Source: Jiulongibacter sp966250325
GTDB taxonomy: Bacteria > Bacteroidota > Bacteroidia > Cytophagales > Spirosomataceae
NCBI GenBank assembly: GCA_966250325.1
Contig: CBINGY010000017.1
Coordinates: forward strand, 1-64,000
DNA: 64,000 bases
Direction: 5' to 3'
Each line of letters begins with the position of its first letter. Positions within the stretch are counted from its first letter, which is position 1. The notes under the pieces were generated by a model, which was not told the DNA's origin, did not search any database, and worked only from the letters and a program-made list of their open reading frames with translations. A program made the position numbers and the translations under genes. Shown piece after piece: positions 47,488 to 56,087 of the stretch.

Positions 47488-49017
47488 ATGCGTCAAGCCC
47501 TTTTCCTTCTACTGGCAGCTTTAGCCTTCAGCTGCGTCCCAAAATCCAAAAAACTCCCAAAAATCGCCATCGCCGGGCTGGCCATTGAATCCAGTACGTT
47601 TTCGCCCGCTCTTACAGAAGCTGAAGCTTTTCATCCCCGGGTTGGCGAAGAAATATTCGAATACTATCCTTTCATGGCTGCCGATTCCTCTGAGCGTCAG
47701 AGGGCCGAATGGGTACCGACTTTGACCGGTAAAGCCCTGCCAGGCGGCACCGTAACCCGTGAAGCCTATGATTCACTGGTTAACCAAACCCTGGAAATGC
47801 TCAAAGCCAACGCCCCCTACGACGGACTGTTCTTTGACATCCACGGAGCCATGAGCGTAGTGGGTCTGGATGACCCCGAAGGAGATTTCATCGAAAAAAT
47901 CAGGGGTGTAATAGGCCACGAAACCGTCATTTCCACCTGTATGGACCTCCACGGAAATGTCTCTGAAAAACTGGCCAGAAATACCGATCTAATCACCTGC
48001 TACCGCCTGGCACCTCATGAAGACGCCATGGAATCAAAAAAACGGGCTGTAGATAACCTGCTGGCCCGACTGGAAAGCGGAAAAGGCAAACCAAGATATA
48101 AAGCCTGGATTCCGGTGCCCATTCTACTACCAGGTGAACAAACCAGCACCCGCATAGAACCCGGAAAAAGTCTGTATGCTCAGGTAGATCCCATCACCAA
48201 ACGTGAAGGCATCATTGACGCCGCCATCTGGATAGGCTATGCCTGGGCCGATGAGCCACGAAATCACGCCGTGGTGATGGTCACCGGTGACGATAAGACC
48301 GCCGTAGGCTCTGCCGCAGAAGAACTGGCTAAAAGTTTCTGGGCCGTACGCAATGAATTTGATTTTGTGGCCCCTACCACCACCTTTGAAGAAGCCATGA
48401 AACAGGCACTAGCCAGCAATAAAAAACCTTTTATGATTAGCGACATGGGTGATAACCCTACAGCCGGCGGTGCAGGTGACGTCACCTGGACACTCAACGA
48501 AATCCTGAAACGCCCGGAATTTAAATCTCCCGACGGCCCCTCTTTGATCTACGCTTCTATTCCCGGACCAGACTTTGTAGAAAAGGCACTGGCTGCAGGA
48601 ATAGGAAATCAGGCCGAAGGCATGGCCGGAGCCGCTGTAGATAATCGCTTTGCCCCGCCACTAAAACTCAAAGGCACCGTAACCGCCATCAAAGAGGGAG
48701 ACGTACATGCCGAAACCGAGGTGGTGGTAAAAATCGGAAGTGTGAGCGTCATTGTCACCAAAAAACGGAAGCCTTATCACGAAGAAAAAGACTTCACCGA
48801 CCTTAACCTGAAACCACGGGAAAGCCATATTGTAGTGGTCAAAATCGGCTATCTGGTTCCCGAACTCTACGATATGCGTGCGGACTGGGTGATGGCCCTC
48901 ACACCGGGTGGTGTAGATCAGGATCTGGAAAGATTAGGTTACAAACGCATCAAACGCCCCTTGTTCCCGCTGGATAAAGACATGGCAGAGCCTGACCTCT
49001 CAGCGAGGTTTTACTAA
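47488..49017 (+). CDS. M81 family metallopeptidase (MlrC-like lipoprotein)
   Basis: A 509-residue protein. A lipoprotein signal (LALAAFSC region, ALAFSCVPK) puts Cys at about 16. The mature part is an M81/MlrC homologue: KIAIAGLAIESSTFSP at its start, DGLFFDIHGAMSV (an Asp-His metal segment), CMDLHGNVS, CYRLAPHEDAMES, and DMGDNPTAGGAGD. These D-x-H and HEDAME motifs fit the zinc ligands of microcystinase C-type enzymes. Most homologues are cytoplasmic, so a lipoprotein form is less usual. Substrate unknown; the family also includes enzymes acting on D-amino acid or pyrrole-derived compounds. Flanked by palindromic repeats on both sides. Confidence 0.82.
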   Translation: MRQALFLLLAALAFSCVPKSKKLPKIAIAGLAIESSTFSPALTEAEAFHPRVGEEIFEYYPFMAADSSERQRAEWVPTLTGKALPGGTVTREAYDSLVNQTLEMLKANAPYDGLFFDIHGAMSVVGLDDPEGDFIEKIRGVIGHETVISTCMDLHGNVSEKLARNTDLITCYRLAPHEDAMESKKRAVDNLLARLESGKGKPRYKAWIPVPILLPGEQTSTRIEPGKSLYAQVDPITKREGIIDAAIWIGYAWADEPRNHAVVMVTGDDKTAVGSAAEELAKSFWAVRNEFDFVAPTTTFEEAMKQALASNKKPFMISDMGDNPTAGGAGDVTWTLNEILKRPEFKSPDGPSLIYASIPGPDFVEKALAAGIGNQAEGMAGAAVDNRFAPPLKLKGTVTAIKEGDVHAETEVVVKIGSVSVIVTKKRKPYHEEKDFTDLNLKPRESHIVVVKIGYLVPELYDMRADWVMALTPGGVDQDLERLGYKRIKRPLFPLDKDMAEPDLSARFY

Positions 49018-49151
49018 AGTCGTGGCACGACTACCCGCGTCGTCAAAAGGTTGTGCTACGACTAACTCCAAAAGTCGTGGCTCGACTAAGCCGCGACGTA
49101 GAAAAGTCGTGGCTCGACTAAGCCGCGACGTAGAAAAGTCGTGCCACGACT
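49018..49151. repeat. array of palindromic AGTCGTGGCACGACT-type repeats
   Basis: AGTCGTGGCACGACT at 49018-49032 starts at the mlrC-like stop codon and is followed by a degenerate arm TTGTGCTACGACT. Next come two identical 32-bp units (49070-49101 and 49102-49133), each AAAAGTCGTGGCTCGACTAA... with CCGCGACGTAG, and a last partial unit 49134-49151 ending GTCGTGCCACGACT. Same family as repeats A, B and D. Confidence 0.9.
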
Positions 49152-49252
49152 ACACAGCTACATTTTTTAGCATTTTTTTGCCACATGCCGAATATTTTAG
49201 CAGATTTGTGCTAATAATAATTGCAGACTATTTCACTCTTAATCCAATAAAA

Positions 49253-49292
49253 CTCCTCTCTCCTTCGGGGAGGGGACGGGACGGGGGTGGGG
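49253..49292. repeat. GC-rich intergenic repeat with CTCC/GGGGAG hairpin
   Basis: CTCCTTCGGGGAGGGGACGG within a GC-rich run ending GGGGTGGGG. This motif is common as an intergenic element in Bacteroidota genomes. It sits 20 bases before the XRE-S24 gene. Confidence 0.55.
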
Positions 49293-49311
49293 TCGCTATG
49301 TAGAATCTGAT

Positions 49312-50082
49312 ATGAAAAAGATCTGTAAAAACATCGCTCATCTGCGTCACCTGCGTGGCCTTTCACAGGAAAACCTGGCAGAAAAACTGGGTATCACCCG
49401 ATCGCGTCTCAGCTCCTGGGAAGAGCACCGGGCGGCTCCGCCTATCGAAATGCTGATTGAGCTTTCAGACTACTTTCATATCTCGGTAGATTCGCTGGTG
49501 AAAATTGATCTCACCAAAGTCACCGATCTGCGTGACCTGCTCAAAATCGGAGGAAACCGTATTCTGTTTCCCGTCATGGTAGATCAGGATCAGAATGACC
49601 TCATTGAACTGGTCCCTTTAAAAGCATCTGCCGGCTACCTGGATGGCTACTCAGATGCCGAGTTTATTGAATCCCTGCCTCGTATATCTCTCCCATACAC
49701 CACCCATGGCAAATACCGCGGGTTTCCTATCAAAGGAGATTCCATGCCCCCTCTTACCGAAGGGGCCTATGTGATCGGTACCTACGTAGAAAAAATTGAA
49801 GACATCAAAGATGGAAGTACCTACATTGTGCTTACACAGCATGATGGCCTTGTGTATAAAAGACTTTATAATACTCTTAACAGCACCGGCACCATCCAGT
49901 TTCATTCTGATAACAAGGCCTATCTGCCCTACGAAGTCAAAGCCGAAGATATTTTTGAAGTATGGCAATTTGTATGTAGCCTGAATCCTTCCGATGCTCA
50001 GGTTTCAGATTTAATCTACAATGCCATTCAGGATATACAAATACGTTTGGGCGAGCGGGAACTGGAAGCCCGTAAAGGCTAA
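49312..50082 (+). CDS. XRE-family regulator with S24 (LexA/CI-like) peptidase domain
   Basis: A 256-residue protein. An HTH_3 domain spans about residues 8-60 (IAHLRHLRGLSQENLAEKLGITRSRLSSWE). The C-terminal half is an S24 peptidase fold: the cleavage site Ala107-Gly108 lies in KASAGYLDG, the nucleophile Ser144 in KGDSMPPL and Lys183 in GLVYKRLY, giving an intact Ser/Lys dyad. Such repressors are inactivated by RecA-stimulated self-cleavage in phages and SOS systems. Here there are no prophage genes around it. It may regulate itself or the nearby operons; GC-rich repeat DNA covers its promoter region. Target genes unknown. Confidence 0.9.
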   Translation: MKKICKNIAHLRHLRGLSQENLAEKLGITRSRLSSWEEHRAAPPIEMLIELSDYFHISVDSLVKIDLTKVTDLRDLLKIGGNRILFPVMVDQDQNDLIELVPLKASAGYLDGYSDAEFIESLPRISLPYTTHGKYRGFPIKGDSMPPLTEGAYVIGTYVEKIEDIKDGSTYIVLTQHDGLVYKRLYNTLNSTGTIQFHSDNKAYLPYEVKAEDIFEVWQFVCSLNPSDAQVSDLIYNAIQDIQIRLGERELEARKG

Positions 50083-50084
50083 AG

Positions 50085-50282
50085 TCAAAATCCTTTAAAC
50101 CGGCTGCTGTTTTTCATGGCCCACAAACTCAGGACCAGGAAAACCCCCATGAAGATGTAATAAAATCCACTGATTTTTACTTCATCTCCAAATAAGCCCA
50201 GGTCAATCAACAAGAACAAAACCAGCAGAATACCGGTAAAAAAGGTCATAAAACGAGCCGCCTTTTTGATTAAATCATCCAT
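50085..50282 (-). CDS. small membrane protein
   Basis: A 65-residue protein with two clear transmembrane segments, about residues 12-27 (FMTFFTGILLVLFLLI) and 38-56 (SGFYYIFMGVFLVLSLWAM), and short polar ends (MDDLIKKAAR, KNSSRFKGF). It is on the opposite strand, converging with the XRE-S24 gene at three bases and facing away from the HerA gene on the other side. No family is recognised. Its start is near the HerA-like ATPase promoter region. Confidence 0.6.
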   Translation of the reverse strand: MDDLIKKAARFMTFFTGILLVLFLLIDLGLFGDEVKISGFYYIFMGVFLVLSLWAMKNSSRFKGF

Positions 50283-50367
50283 TTCCCAAATAAATCGGTT
50301 TGAAAATCAAAACTACCGCCTTTTAGTTAAATTTGTCGTGATCTATAACCAAGTCCTTTTACCCGAA

Positions 50368-51924
50368 ATGTCTAAAAAAGAACAATTTATTGAAACACTC
50401 AACGCAGGTTACACCTTCAAAGGCGAAAGCATCATTCTGGGTGCATCCAAACTCGGTGATGAGGTAATCCCAGAGGCTGTAGTCAAAATACCACTGAAGA
50501 CGCTCAATCGGCATGGTCTCATTGCCGGTGCCACAGGAACAGGAAAAACAAAATCTCTACAGGTACTGGCCGAGCAGCTCAGTGATAATTCCATTCCGGT
50601 ACTCCTCATGGACATTAAAGGAGACCTGAGCGGGCTGGCCGCAGCAGGTGAGACCAAAGATTTTATTCTGGCACGTACTGAGGCCGCCGGCATCTCGTAT
50701 GAGCCCACCGCCTACCCTGTTGAGCTTTTATCTCTCAGCGATGAAAAAGGAGTAAGACTAAGAGCTACTGTATCTGAATTCGGGCCCATTCTTCTCGGCA
50801 AAATACTCGGACTTAATGACACACAGGAGGGCATTGTTTCAGCTATATTCAAGTATTGCGATGACAATGAACTCCCCCTGCTCGACCTGAAAGATTTCAT
50901 CAAAGTACTCCAATATCTGGCCGAAGAAGGAAAAGATCATTTCGAAGAATCGTACGGAAAAATCTCGACTACCTCCACGGGTACCATTATGCGTAAGGTA
51001 ATAGAGCTGCAGCAGCAGGGAGCAGATCTGTTCTTTGGAGAAACGAGCTTTGATGTGGATGATCTCATGCGTATTGACCGCAACGGGAGAGGATATATTT
51101 CGGTTCTTCGGGTTATAGACCTCATGGACAGGCCCAAGTTGTTTTCTACATTTATGCTCAGTCTTTTGGCAGAACTCTACGCCGGCTTGCCAGAAGCAGG
51201 AGACGAAGACCGGCCAAAACTTGTCATCTTCATCGATGAAGCCCATCTGGTATTTCAGGAAGCTTCCAAAGCTCTTTTACAGCAAATTGAAACCGTCATA
51301 AAACTGATCCGATCTAAAGGCGTCGGTATTTATTTCTGCACGCAGAATCCGTCTGATGTCCCTCCTGCGGTGCTCAGTCAGCTTGGCTTAAAGGTACAGC
51401 ATGCTCTCAGGGCATTTACGGCCGCAGATCGTAAAAAAATCAAAGAAGCTGCCGATAATTATCCTCTAACCGACTTCTACGAAACAGAAACTGTTCTTAC
51501 TTCGATGGGAATAGGTGAAGCTCTGGTGACAGCTCTGAATGAAAAAGGAATACCCACCCCACTAGCTGTTACTTTCATGTGCCCGCCCAAAAGCCGTATG
51601 GATATTCTTTCAGATGATGAGATTAACACACTCATTGAAAATTCGAAACTGATTGCCAAATACAACAAAGAGGTAGATCGGGAAAGTGCTTATGAAATAC
51701 TTACTACGAAAATTGAAAAAGCGGCCCAATTAGAAGCAGAAGAAGAAACCGTGAAGAAAGGCACAACCGCTTCGTCAACAAGTACCCGGAAAGAAAAATC
51801 AACCCTGGAAACCGTACTGAGTAGTTCGGCAGCCAGACAAGTGGGTCGTACAGCGGCTAACATTCTTACCCGTACTTTACTGGGAGCTCTGGGAGTAAGT
51901 ACACGTAAAAAAAATTGGTTTTAG
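50368..51924 (+). CDS. HerA-like ATPase (DUF853)
   Basis: About 518 residues from the ATG at 50368 (MSKKEQFIETLNAGYTFKGESI); upstream in-frame codons would overlap the antisense small membrane gene. Walker A GATGTGKTKS is at residues 54-63, Walker B KLVIFIDEAHLVF at about 277, and GIYFCTQNPSDVP is the arginine-finger/sensor region typical of the HerA/FtsK-type helicase DUF853 group (YjgR-like). Predicted hexameric DNA-translocating ATPase with unknown partners; NurA is not seen nearby. The C-terminal tail (KGTTASSTSTRKEKSTLETVL) is Ser/Thr/Lys-rich and likely disordered. Confidence 0.9.
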   Translation: MSKKEQFIETLNAGYTFKGESIILGASKLGDEVIPEAVVKIPLKTLNRHGLIAGATGTGKTKSLQVLAEQLSDNSIPVLLMDIKGDLSGLAAAGETKDFILARTEAAGISYEPTAYPVELLSLSDEKGVRLRATVSEFGPILLGKILGLNDTQEGIVSAIFKYCDDNELPLLDLKDFIKVLQYLAEEGKDHFEESYGKISTTSTGTIMRKVIELQQQGADLFFGETSFDVDDLMRIDRNGRGYISVLRVIDLMDRPKLFSTFMLSLLAELYAGLPEAGDEDRPKLVIFIDEAHLVFQEASKALLQQIETVIKLIRSKGVGIYFCTQNPSDVPPAVLSQLGLKVQHALRAFTAADRKKIKEAADNYPLTDFYETETVLTSMGIGEALVTALNEKGIPTPLAVTFMCPPKSRMDILSDDEINTLIENSKLIAKYNKEVDRESAYEILTTKIEKAAQLEAEEETVKKGTTASSTSTRKEKSTLETVLSSSAARQVGRTAANILTRTLLGALGVSTRKKNWF

Positions 51925-51988
51925 AGACCGATGGAAGCAGGTAGTCTTAAACATGGCTTCTTGCTTCCCGCTTCAAACTTATCAAAAC

Positions 51989-52492
51989 ATGCTCATCGGA
52001 ATTGGTGGCGTAAGCCGCTCGGGAAAAAGTACACTGGCCAATCTGCTGGTCACCCACTTCAGGAAAACCGGAAAAAAAGCTATCATTTTCCATCAGGATG
52101 ACTTTGTTTTTCCAGAGACTCAGATACCCAAAATTAGAGATAAAACCGACTGGGAATCGCCTGAATCCATTGATCATGCCTTGCTTTACGATCTGGTAGC
52201 TGAATTTAAAGATCGTTTTGACGTAGTGATTGTGGACGGTCTCTTTGCCTTTTACGATCAAAACCTTAACAAACTCTATGACAAACGCCTTTTTGTCAAG
52301 ATTTCAAAACGCAGTTTTTTTATAAGAAAAGTAGCCGATCAACGCTGGGGCTATGTGCCTACCTGGTTTGTTGATCATATCTGGAAATCTTTTCTGAAGT
52401 ACGGGAGCGAAAAGGGCATCAGAGACCACTACCTATCTATCTCAGGTGAAGATGAATTTGACATGAAAAAGGTATTGAAATATCTTGGATAA
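51989..52492 (+). CDS. uridine-kinase-like P-loop kinase
   Basis: About 167 residues from the ATG at 51989 (MLIGIGGVSRSGKSTLANLL); a longer frame adds 12 residues overlapping no gene. Walker A GGVSRSGKST is at 6-15, and FHQDDF at about 40 matches the D-D segment of uridine kinase/nicotinamide riboside kinase. The middle DVVIVDGLFAFYD carries the D-G-x-x-A turn. It is shorter than Udk (about 210 residues), closer to the NRK1-like size; substrate (uridine, nicotinamide riboside or similar) is not determined. Ends with DEFDMKKVLKYLG. A palindromic repeat lies next to its stop. Confidence 0.75.
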   Translation: MLIGIGGVSRSGKSTLANLLVTHFRKTGKKAIIFHQDDFVFPETQIPKIRDKTDWESPESIDHALLYDLVAEFKDRFDVVIVDGLFAFYDQNLNKLYDKRLFVKISKRSFFIRKVADQRWGYVPTWFVDHIWKSFLKYGSEKGIRDHYLSISGEDEFDMKKVLKYLG

Positions 52493-52493
52493 T

Positions 52494-52506
52494 TCGTGGC
52501 ACGACT
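52494..52506. repeat. palindromic repeat D (TCGTGGCACGACT type)
   Basis: TCGTGGCACGACT starts one base after the kinase stop codon. The second arm is degenerate. Same family as the copies at 46632, 47298 and 49018. Confidence 0.75.
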
Positions 52507-52630
52507 ATCTTCGGCCGTAAATAGTCCCGCGGCGAATATTGACCGAATAGCCATCACTATTATCGCTATTTCTTCTTCCATCTTCTTTCTGCTTAAATTA
52601 ACTTTACCCGCTCAAATAAAAACAGGACCA

Positions 52631-53512
52631 ATGAATCTGATAGACGGCAAGCTTATCTCGGCACAGGTGAAAGAAGAACTCAGAATTGAAGTAGAGGCCA
52701 TACGTGCAGCGGGTGGTAAAACTCCTCACCTTGCAGCCGTACTCATTGGAGATAATGGTGCCAGCGAAACCTACGTGGCCAGCAAAATAAAAAGCTGCGA
52801 ACAGATTGGCTTTAAATCTACTCTGGTAAGAAGAAACTCAAACGCCACCGAACAGGAAGTACTCGAGATCATTCAACAGCTAAATCAGGATACCGATATC
52901 GATGGGTTTATAGTTCAGCTTCCGCTACCAGATCACATTAATGTGGATAAGGTCATTGAGGCCATTGACCCAAAGAAAGATGTGGATGGCTTTCACCCTA
53001 TCAATATAGGTCGTATGGCCAAGGGACTTCCTGCCTACATCTCCGCTACCCCGTTCGGAGTGCTGGAATTAATGAAAAGATATCAGATTGAAACTGCGGG
53101 TAAGCACTGCGTGGTCATTGGCAGAAGTCAGATTGTGGGCCTGCCTATGAGTATCTTAATGCAGCGTAATGCTTATCCGGGAAACTGTACCGTAACTCTT
53201 ACACACAGCCGTACCAAAAATCTGAAAGAGATCACCCTGCAGGCAGATATTATCGTAGCGGCTTTGGGTCGTCCCGAGTTTGTCACTGCCGATATGGTAC
53301 GGGAAGGGGCCGTGGTGATTGACGTGGGTCTTACCCGGGTAAAAGACGACTCCAAGAAAAGTGGCTTTGCTCTTAAAGGTGATGTGAAATTTGATGAAGT
53401 GGCCCCAAAAGCCTCGTTTATCACACCGGTTCCTGGCGGCGTAGGGCTTATGACGGTAGCCGCCCTGATGCACAATACGCTCCTGGCTTCCAGAGGGGAG
53501 ATTTATGGTTGA
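52631..53512 (+). CDS. folD: bifunctional methylenetetrahydrofolate dehydrogenase/cyclohydrolase
   Basis: About 293 residues from the ATG at 52631 (MNLIDGKLISAQVKEEL); the longer upstream frame is rejected because it covers repeat D and an unlikely leader. The catalytic Lys is in ASETYVASKIKSCEQIG; QLPLPDHIN and DPKKDVDGFHPIN are the PGG-flanking folate-pocket motifs; VVIGRSQIVGLPMSILM is the NADP site; FITPVPGGVGLMTVA closes the domain. The enzyme interconverts 5,10-methylene-, methenyl- and 10-formyl-tetrahydrofolate. TAACTTTA 25 bases upstream may be its promoter -7 box. Confidence 0.96.
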   Translation: MNLIDGKLISAQVKEELRIEVEAIRAAGGKTPHLAAVLIGDNGASETYVASKIKSCEQIGFKSTLVRRNSNATEQEVLEIIQQLNQDTDIDGFIVQLPLPDHINVDKVIEAIDPKKDVDGFHPINIGRMAKGLPAYISATPFGVLELMKRYQIETAGKHCVVIGRSQIVGLPMSILMQRNAYPGNCTVTLTHSRTKNLKEITLQADIIVAALGRPEFVTADMVREGAVVIDVGLTRVKDDSKKSGFALKGDVKFDEVAPKASFITPVPGGVGLMTVAALMHNTLLASRGEIYG

Positions 53513-53835
53513 TTGAAAGCAGGGTTTGGCTATATAAAAGTTTCAAAAGGATTTTACCTTGCTATCTCATTCTTTTGAGCTTGCTGGTAATTCTCTTTGC
53601 CTTTCTCTAATCTTCAAGTTAGAATAACGTTTAAAACAAACCTTTATCTGAAAATCCCTGTCCGTGTATGATAAATATATATGGGTAACTATCATCTTAA
53701 CTTTAAATACAAGTTTATTTTTATCGCAATTGTTTTGTTCAAAAGAATAAGGTTAAGCCCGAACCACACGTATTGTTTTTAAATTTTAATACGTGTAATT
53801 GTTTTTTGCGTAACTTGCACAAAATCTTATCAGTT
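53513..53835. other. AT-rich intergenic region upstream of the PIN toxin-antitoxin pair
   Basis: About 320 bases of non-coding AT-rich DNA between folD and the antitoxin. The only structure I can support is the inverted repeat at 53766-53796. No ORF of note, no repeat of the AGTCGTGG family. Confidence 0.5.
53766..53796. promoter_or_regulatory. perfect inverted repeat, probable operator
   Basis: ACACGTATT (53766-53774) and AATACGTGT (53788-53796) are exact inverted repeats with a 13-base AT spacer, about 40 bases before the antitoxin ATG. A ribbon-helix-helix-type antitoxin would bind such a site for autoregulation. Confidence 0.6.
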
Positions 53836-54099
53836 ATGACAAAGTTGACCTTAACAATAAGTGACCCTTCCATTATTGAGGAGGCTAAAGTGCATGCCAG
53901 AGAAACAGGTCGAAGCCTTTCAGCTTTGGTTGAAAACTATCTGAAGCAACTTATTCGAAAATCAAAGGAGCCTGAGCAAGATGAGGAGGAGATTTCTCCA
54001 CTTGTAAGGTCTTTGAGAGGTATTGTCTATGTTCCGGAAGATTGGAATGAAAAAGAAGAACTTTATAGAGCACTTTCAGAAAAGTACCTGTCAGAATGA
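53836..54099 (+). CDS. ribbon-helix-helix-type antitoxin (DUF6364-like)
   Basis: An 87-residue protein from the ATG at 53836 (MTKLTLTISDPSIIEEAKVHARETGRSLSALVENYLKQL). That pattern, a short strand followed by two helices, is typical of DUF6364/RHH antitoxins that bind DNA with the N-terminal strand. The C-terminal part EEEISPLVRSLRGIVYVPEDWNEKEELYRALSEKYLSE is the toxin-binding tail. It overlaps the PIN gene by four bases. An upstream in-frame start exists but would cover the inverted repeat. Confidence 0.85.
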   Translation: MTKLTLTISDPSIIEEAKVHARETGRSLSALVENYLKQLIRKSKEPEQDEEEISPLVRSLRGIVYVPEDWNEKEELYRALSEKYLSE

Positions 54100-54512
54100 A
54101 AGAAGTCTGCATTGACTCAGATGTAATTATCGATGTAATAATTGATCGAAAGCCATTTGTTGAACATTCTGAAATCATTCTTTCAAGATGTGCTAAATCG
54201 GAAATAAGAGGCTTCATAAGTCTGGCGACATTGGCCAATATACATTATCTGGCTTCCAGACAAATAGGGAAGGAGAAATCAATGCAATTTGTAAGGGCAC
54301 TTTTACAGATTGTTGATGTTTTGGATTCAAATACAGAAATCGCCAAAATGGCGGCTTATTCTTCCTTTTCGGATTTTGAAGATGCAATTCAAAATTATTC
54401 TGCAGAGAATAAAAAATCGATAGAGTTTATTATTACCAGAAATGTGAAAGATTACAGAGGTAGCAGTCTGACAATTTTGAGCCCTTCCGAATTCCTCAAA
54501 CTCAACCCCTAA
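54096..54512 (+). CDS. PIN domain toxin (VapC-like)
   Basis: A 138-residue PIN ribonuclease. The N-terminal strand with the first acid is VCIDSDVIIDVI (Asp7/Asp9), the mid-protein cluster is SDFEDAIQNYSAE, and FIITRNVKDYRG supplies the last conserved Asp/Asn. These are the Mg-binding acids of the PF13470-like PIN toxins common in Bacteroidota. It cleaves RNA (tRNA or rRNA in characterised relatives); the target here is unknown. Translationally coupled to the antitoxin (ATGA). Confidence 0.87.
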   Translation: MKEVCIDSDVIIDVIIDRKPFVEHSEIILSRCAKSEIRGFISLATLANIHYLASRQIGKEKSMQFVRALLQIVDVLDSNTEIAKMAAYSSFSDFEDAIQNYSAENKKSIEFIITRNVKDYRGSSLTILSPSEFLKLNP

Positions 54513-55990
54513 ATCATCTCCACCGCATCTTTCTGATACCCATAAGCAATTCGCAGAGGTGCGGTATGATTATTATCTCCCATAGAAATATCTATGTCAT
54601 CCATATTAAACTGGCAGGGATGCTCATACCCACAGGCATGCGTAATTTCCATAATTTCCTTTGTAAGATTTTTCATGTAGTTGGCAAAACGGACGCTTTT
54701 TAAAACCGGATCAAGACCCGCCTCCAGCCAGCGATTATTGGTGGCTATACCTGTAGGACAGCGATTCGTATGACAAACCTGTGCCTGGATACATCCGATG
54801 GACATCAGGGCTTCCCGGGCAACATTAATTAAATCTGCCCCCATCGCAAAGGCCATTATTGCACTATCTGGCAAACCCAATTTACCGGAACCAATGAAGG
54901 TAATCTTGTAGGTGAGACCTCTCTTTTGAAATACCTTATATACCTGTGAAAAGCCATAGACCCAGGGCAAGGACACATGATCTGCAAAAGAGGGCGGTGC
55001 TGCACCGGTCCCTCCTTCTCCTCCGTCAACGGTGATGAAGTCTGGTCCATATCCAGTTAGTTTCATCAGATCGGCCAGCTCTTCCCACATTTCCATTTTG
55101 CCTACTGCGGCCTTAATTCCCACCGGCAAACCGGTATGTTTGGCAATAGTTTCTACAAAATCTACGAGCTCAGGTACTGTGCTGAATGCCGAATGGTAGG
55201 AAGGAGATATCACATCTTCCCCCACATGCACACCCCGTATTTCGGCAAGTTCTTTCGTTATTTTTGAACCCGGCAGTACACCTCCTTTTCCGGGCTTGGC
55301 CCCCTGAGATATTTTCACCTCAATCATCTTGATCTGAGGATTACGCTGTACCAGATCCACCATCTTTTCAATCGAAAAATTGCCTTCCTTATCCCGGCAT
55401 CCGAAATAGCCCGTTCCAAAATGAAAGACAACGTCTGATCCGTTTTTATGATAAGGAGAAAGTCCCCCTTCGCCCGTATTGTGATAACATCCAAATTGCT
55501 TTGCTCCCAGGTTTAATGCTGAAATGGCTGCCGCTGAAAGTGACCCATAACTCATCGCAGATATATTGACAATAGACCCCGGCTGGTAGGGACGCTCCCG
55601 ATGTGGCCCAATAACCTTTGCTGCTTTACAGGCCTTTCCCCAGTCTGTAGTAGGGTCGGTGCGAAACGGCATCAGAGCCGGCTTGATAAAAATATACCCG
55701 GTTTGATGTATATCCTGATCTGTCCCAAATCCCTGATAGTGATTTTCCTTTTTGCTGGAAGCATACATCCAGGCTCGCTGTCTCCGGTTGAATGGAAGCT
55801 CCTCCCGATTACTGGCCACGATGTATTGCCGCAGCTCGGGACCAATACTCTCGAGCAGATACCGGATATGGCCTACTACGGGAAAATTGTGTACGATGGT
55901 ATGCCTCTTCTGAGAGATATCCCAGATAGCCAGACCCAGAACAGCAAACAGAAACCAGGCCCACCAGGGCAAAGAAGTGATTATTTCCAA
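54509..55990 (-). CDS. FMN-binding glutamate synthase family (GltB-like) protein
   Basis: A 493-residue protein. Residues about 5-22 are a transmembrane segment (LPWWAWFLFAVLGLAIW). The rest is a single glutamate synthase catalytic/FMN domain: NISAMSYGSLSAAAISALN, GCYHNTGEGGLSPYH, MIEVKISQGAKPGKGGVLPG, FITVDGGEGGTGAAPPSF, IGSGKLGLPDSAIMAFA and the 3Fe-4S cysteines in SIGCIQAQVCHTNRCPTGIA. It has no glutaminase domain, so it is not full GltB; the archaeal-type/orphan family is likely to oxidise or transfer on an unknown amino donor. Typical length is about 500. Confidence 0.9.
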   Translation of the reverse strand: MEIITSLPWWAWFLFAVLGLAIWDISQKRHTIVHNFPVVGHIRYLLESIGPELRQYIVASNREELPFNRRQRAWMYASSKKENHYQGFGTDQDIHQTGYIFIKPALMPFRTDPTTDWGKACKAAKVIGPHRERPYQPGSIVNISAMSYGSLSAAAISALNLGAKQFGCYHNTGEGGLSPYHKNGSDVVFHFGTGYFGCRDKEGNFSIEKMVDLVQRNPQIKMIEVKISQGAKPGKGGVLPGSKITKELAEIRGVHVGEDVISPSYHSAFSTVPELVDFVETIAKHTGLPVGIKAAVGKMEMWEELADLMKLTGYGPDFITVDGGEGGTGAAPPSFADHVSLPWVYGFSQVYKVFQKRGLTYKITFIGSGKLGLPDSAIMAFAMGADLINVAREALMSIGCIQAQVCHTNRCPTGIATNNRWLEAGLDPVLKSVRFANYMKNLTKEIMEITHACGYEHPCQFNMDDIDISMGDNNHTAPLRIAYGYQKDAVEMI

Positions 55991-56087
55991 TGGTCAATTA
56001 GTTTGCAGGGAAAACAAATCTAAAGAAAGGGCCGTTCCCGAAAAGACGGGAAGAGATCACCACCTGGCCTCGATTCTGTCAATTATT

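Noticed and set aside
49018..49151. Possible CRISPR array
   Set aside because: The units are self-complementary palindromes in immediate tandem with no spacers of constant length, and no cas gene is near.
52496..52630. Extended N-terminus of folD
   Set aside because: It covers the palindromic repeat D and does not look like FolD; MNLIDGK is the family start.
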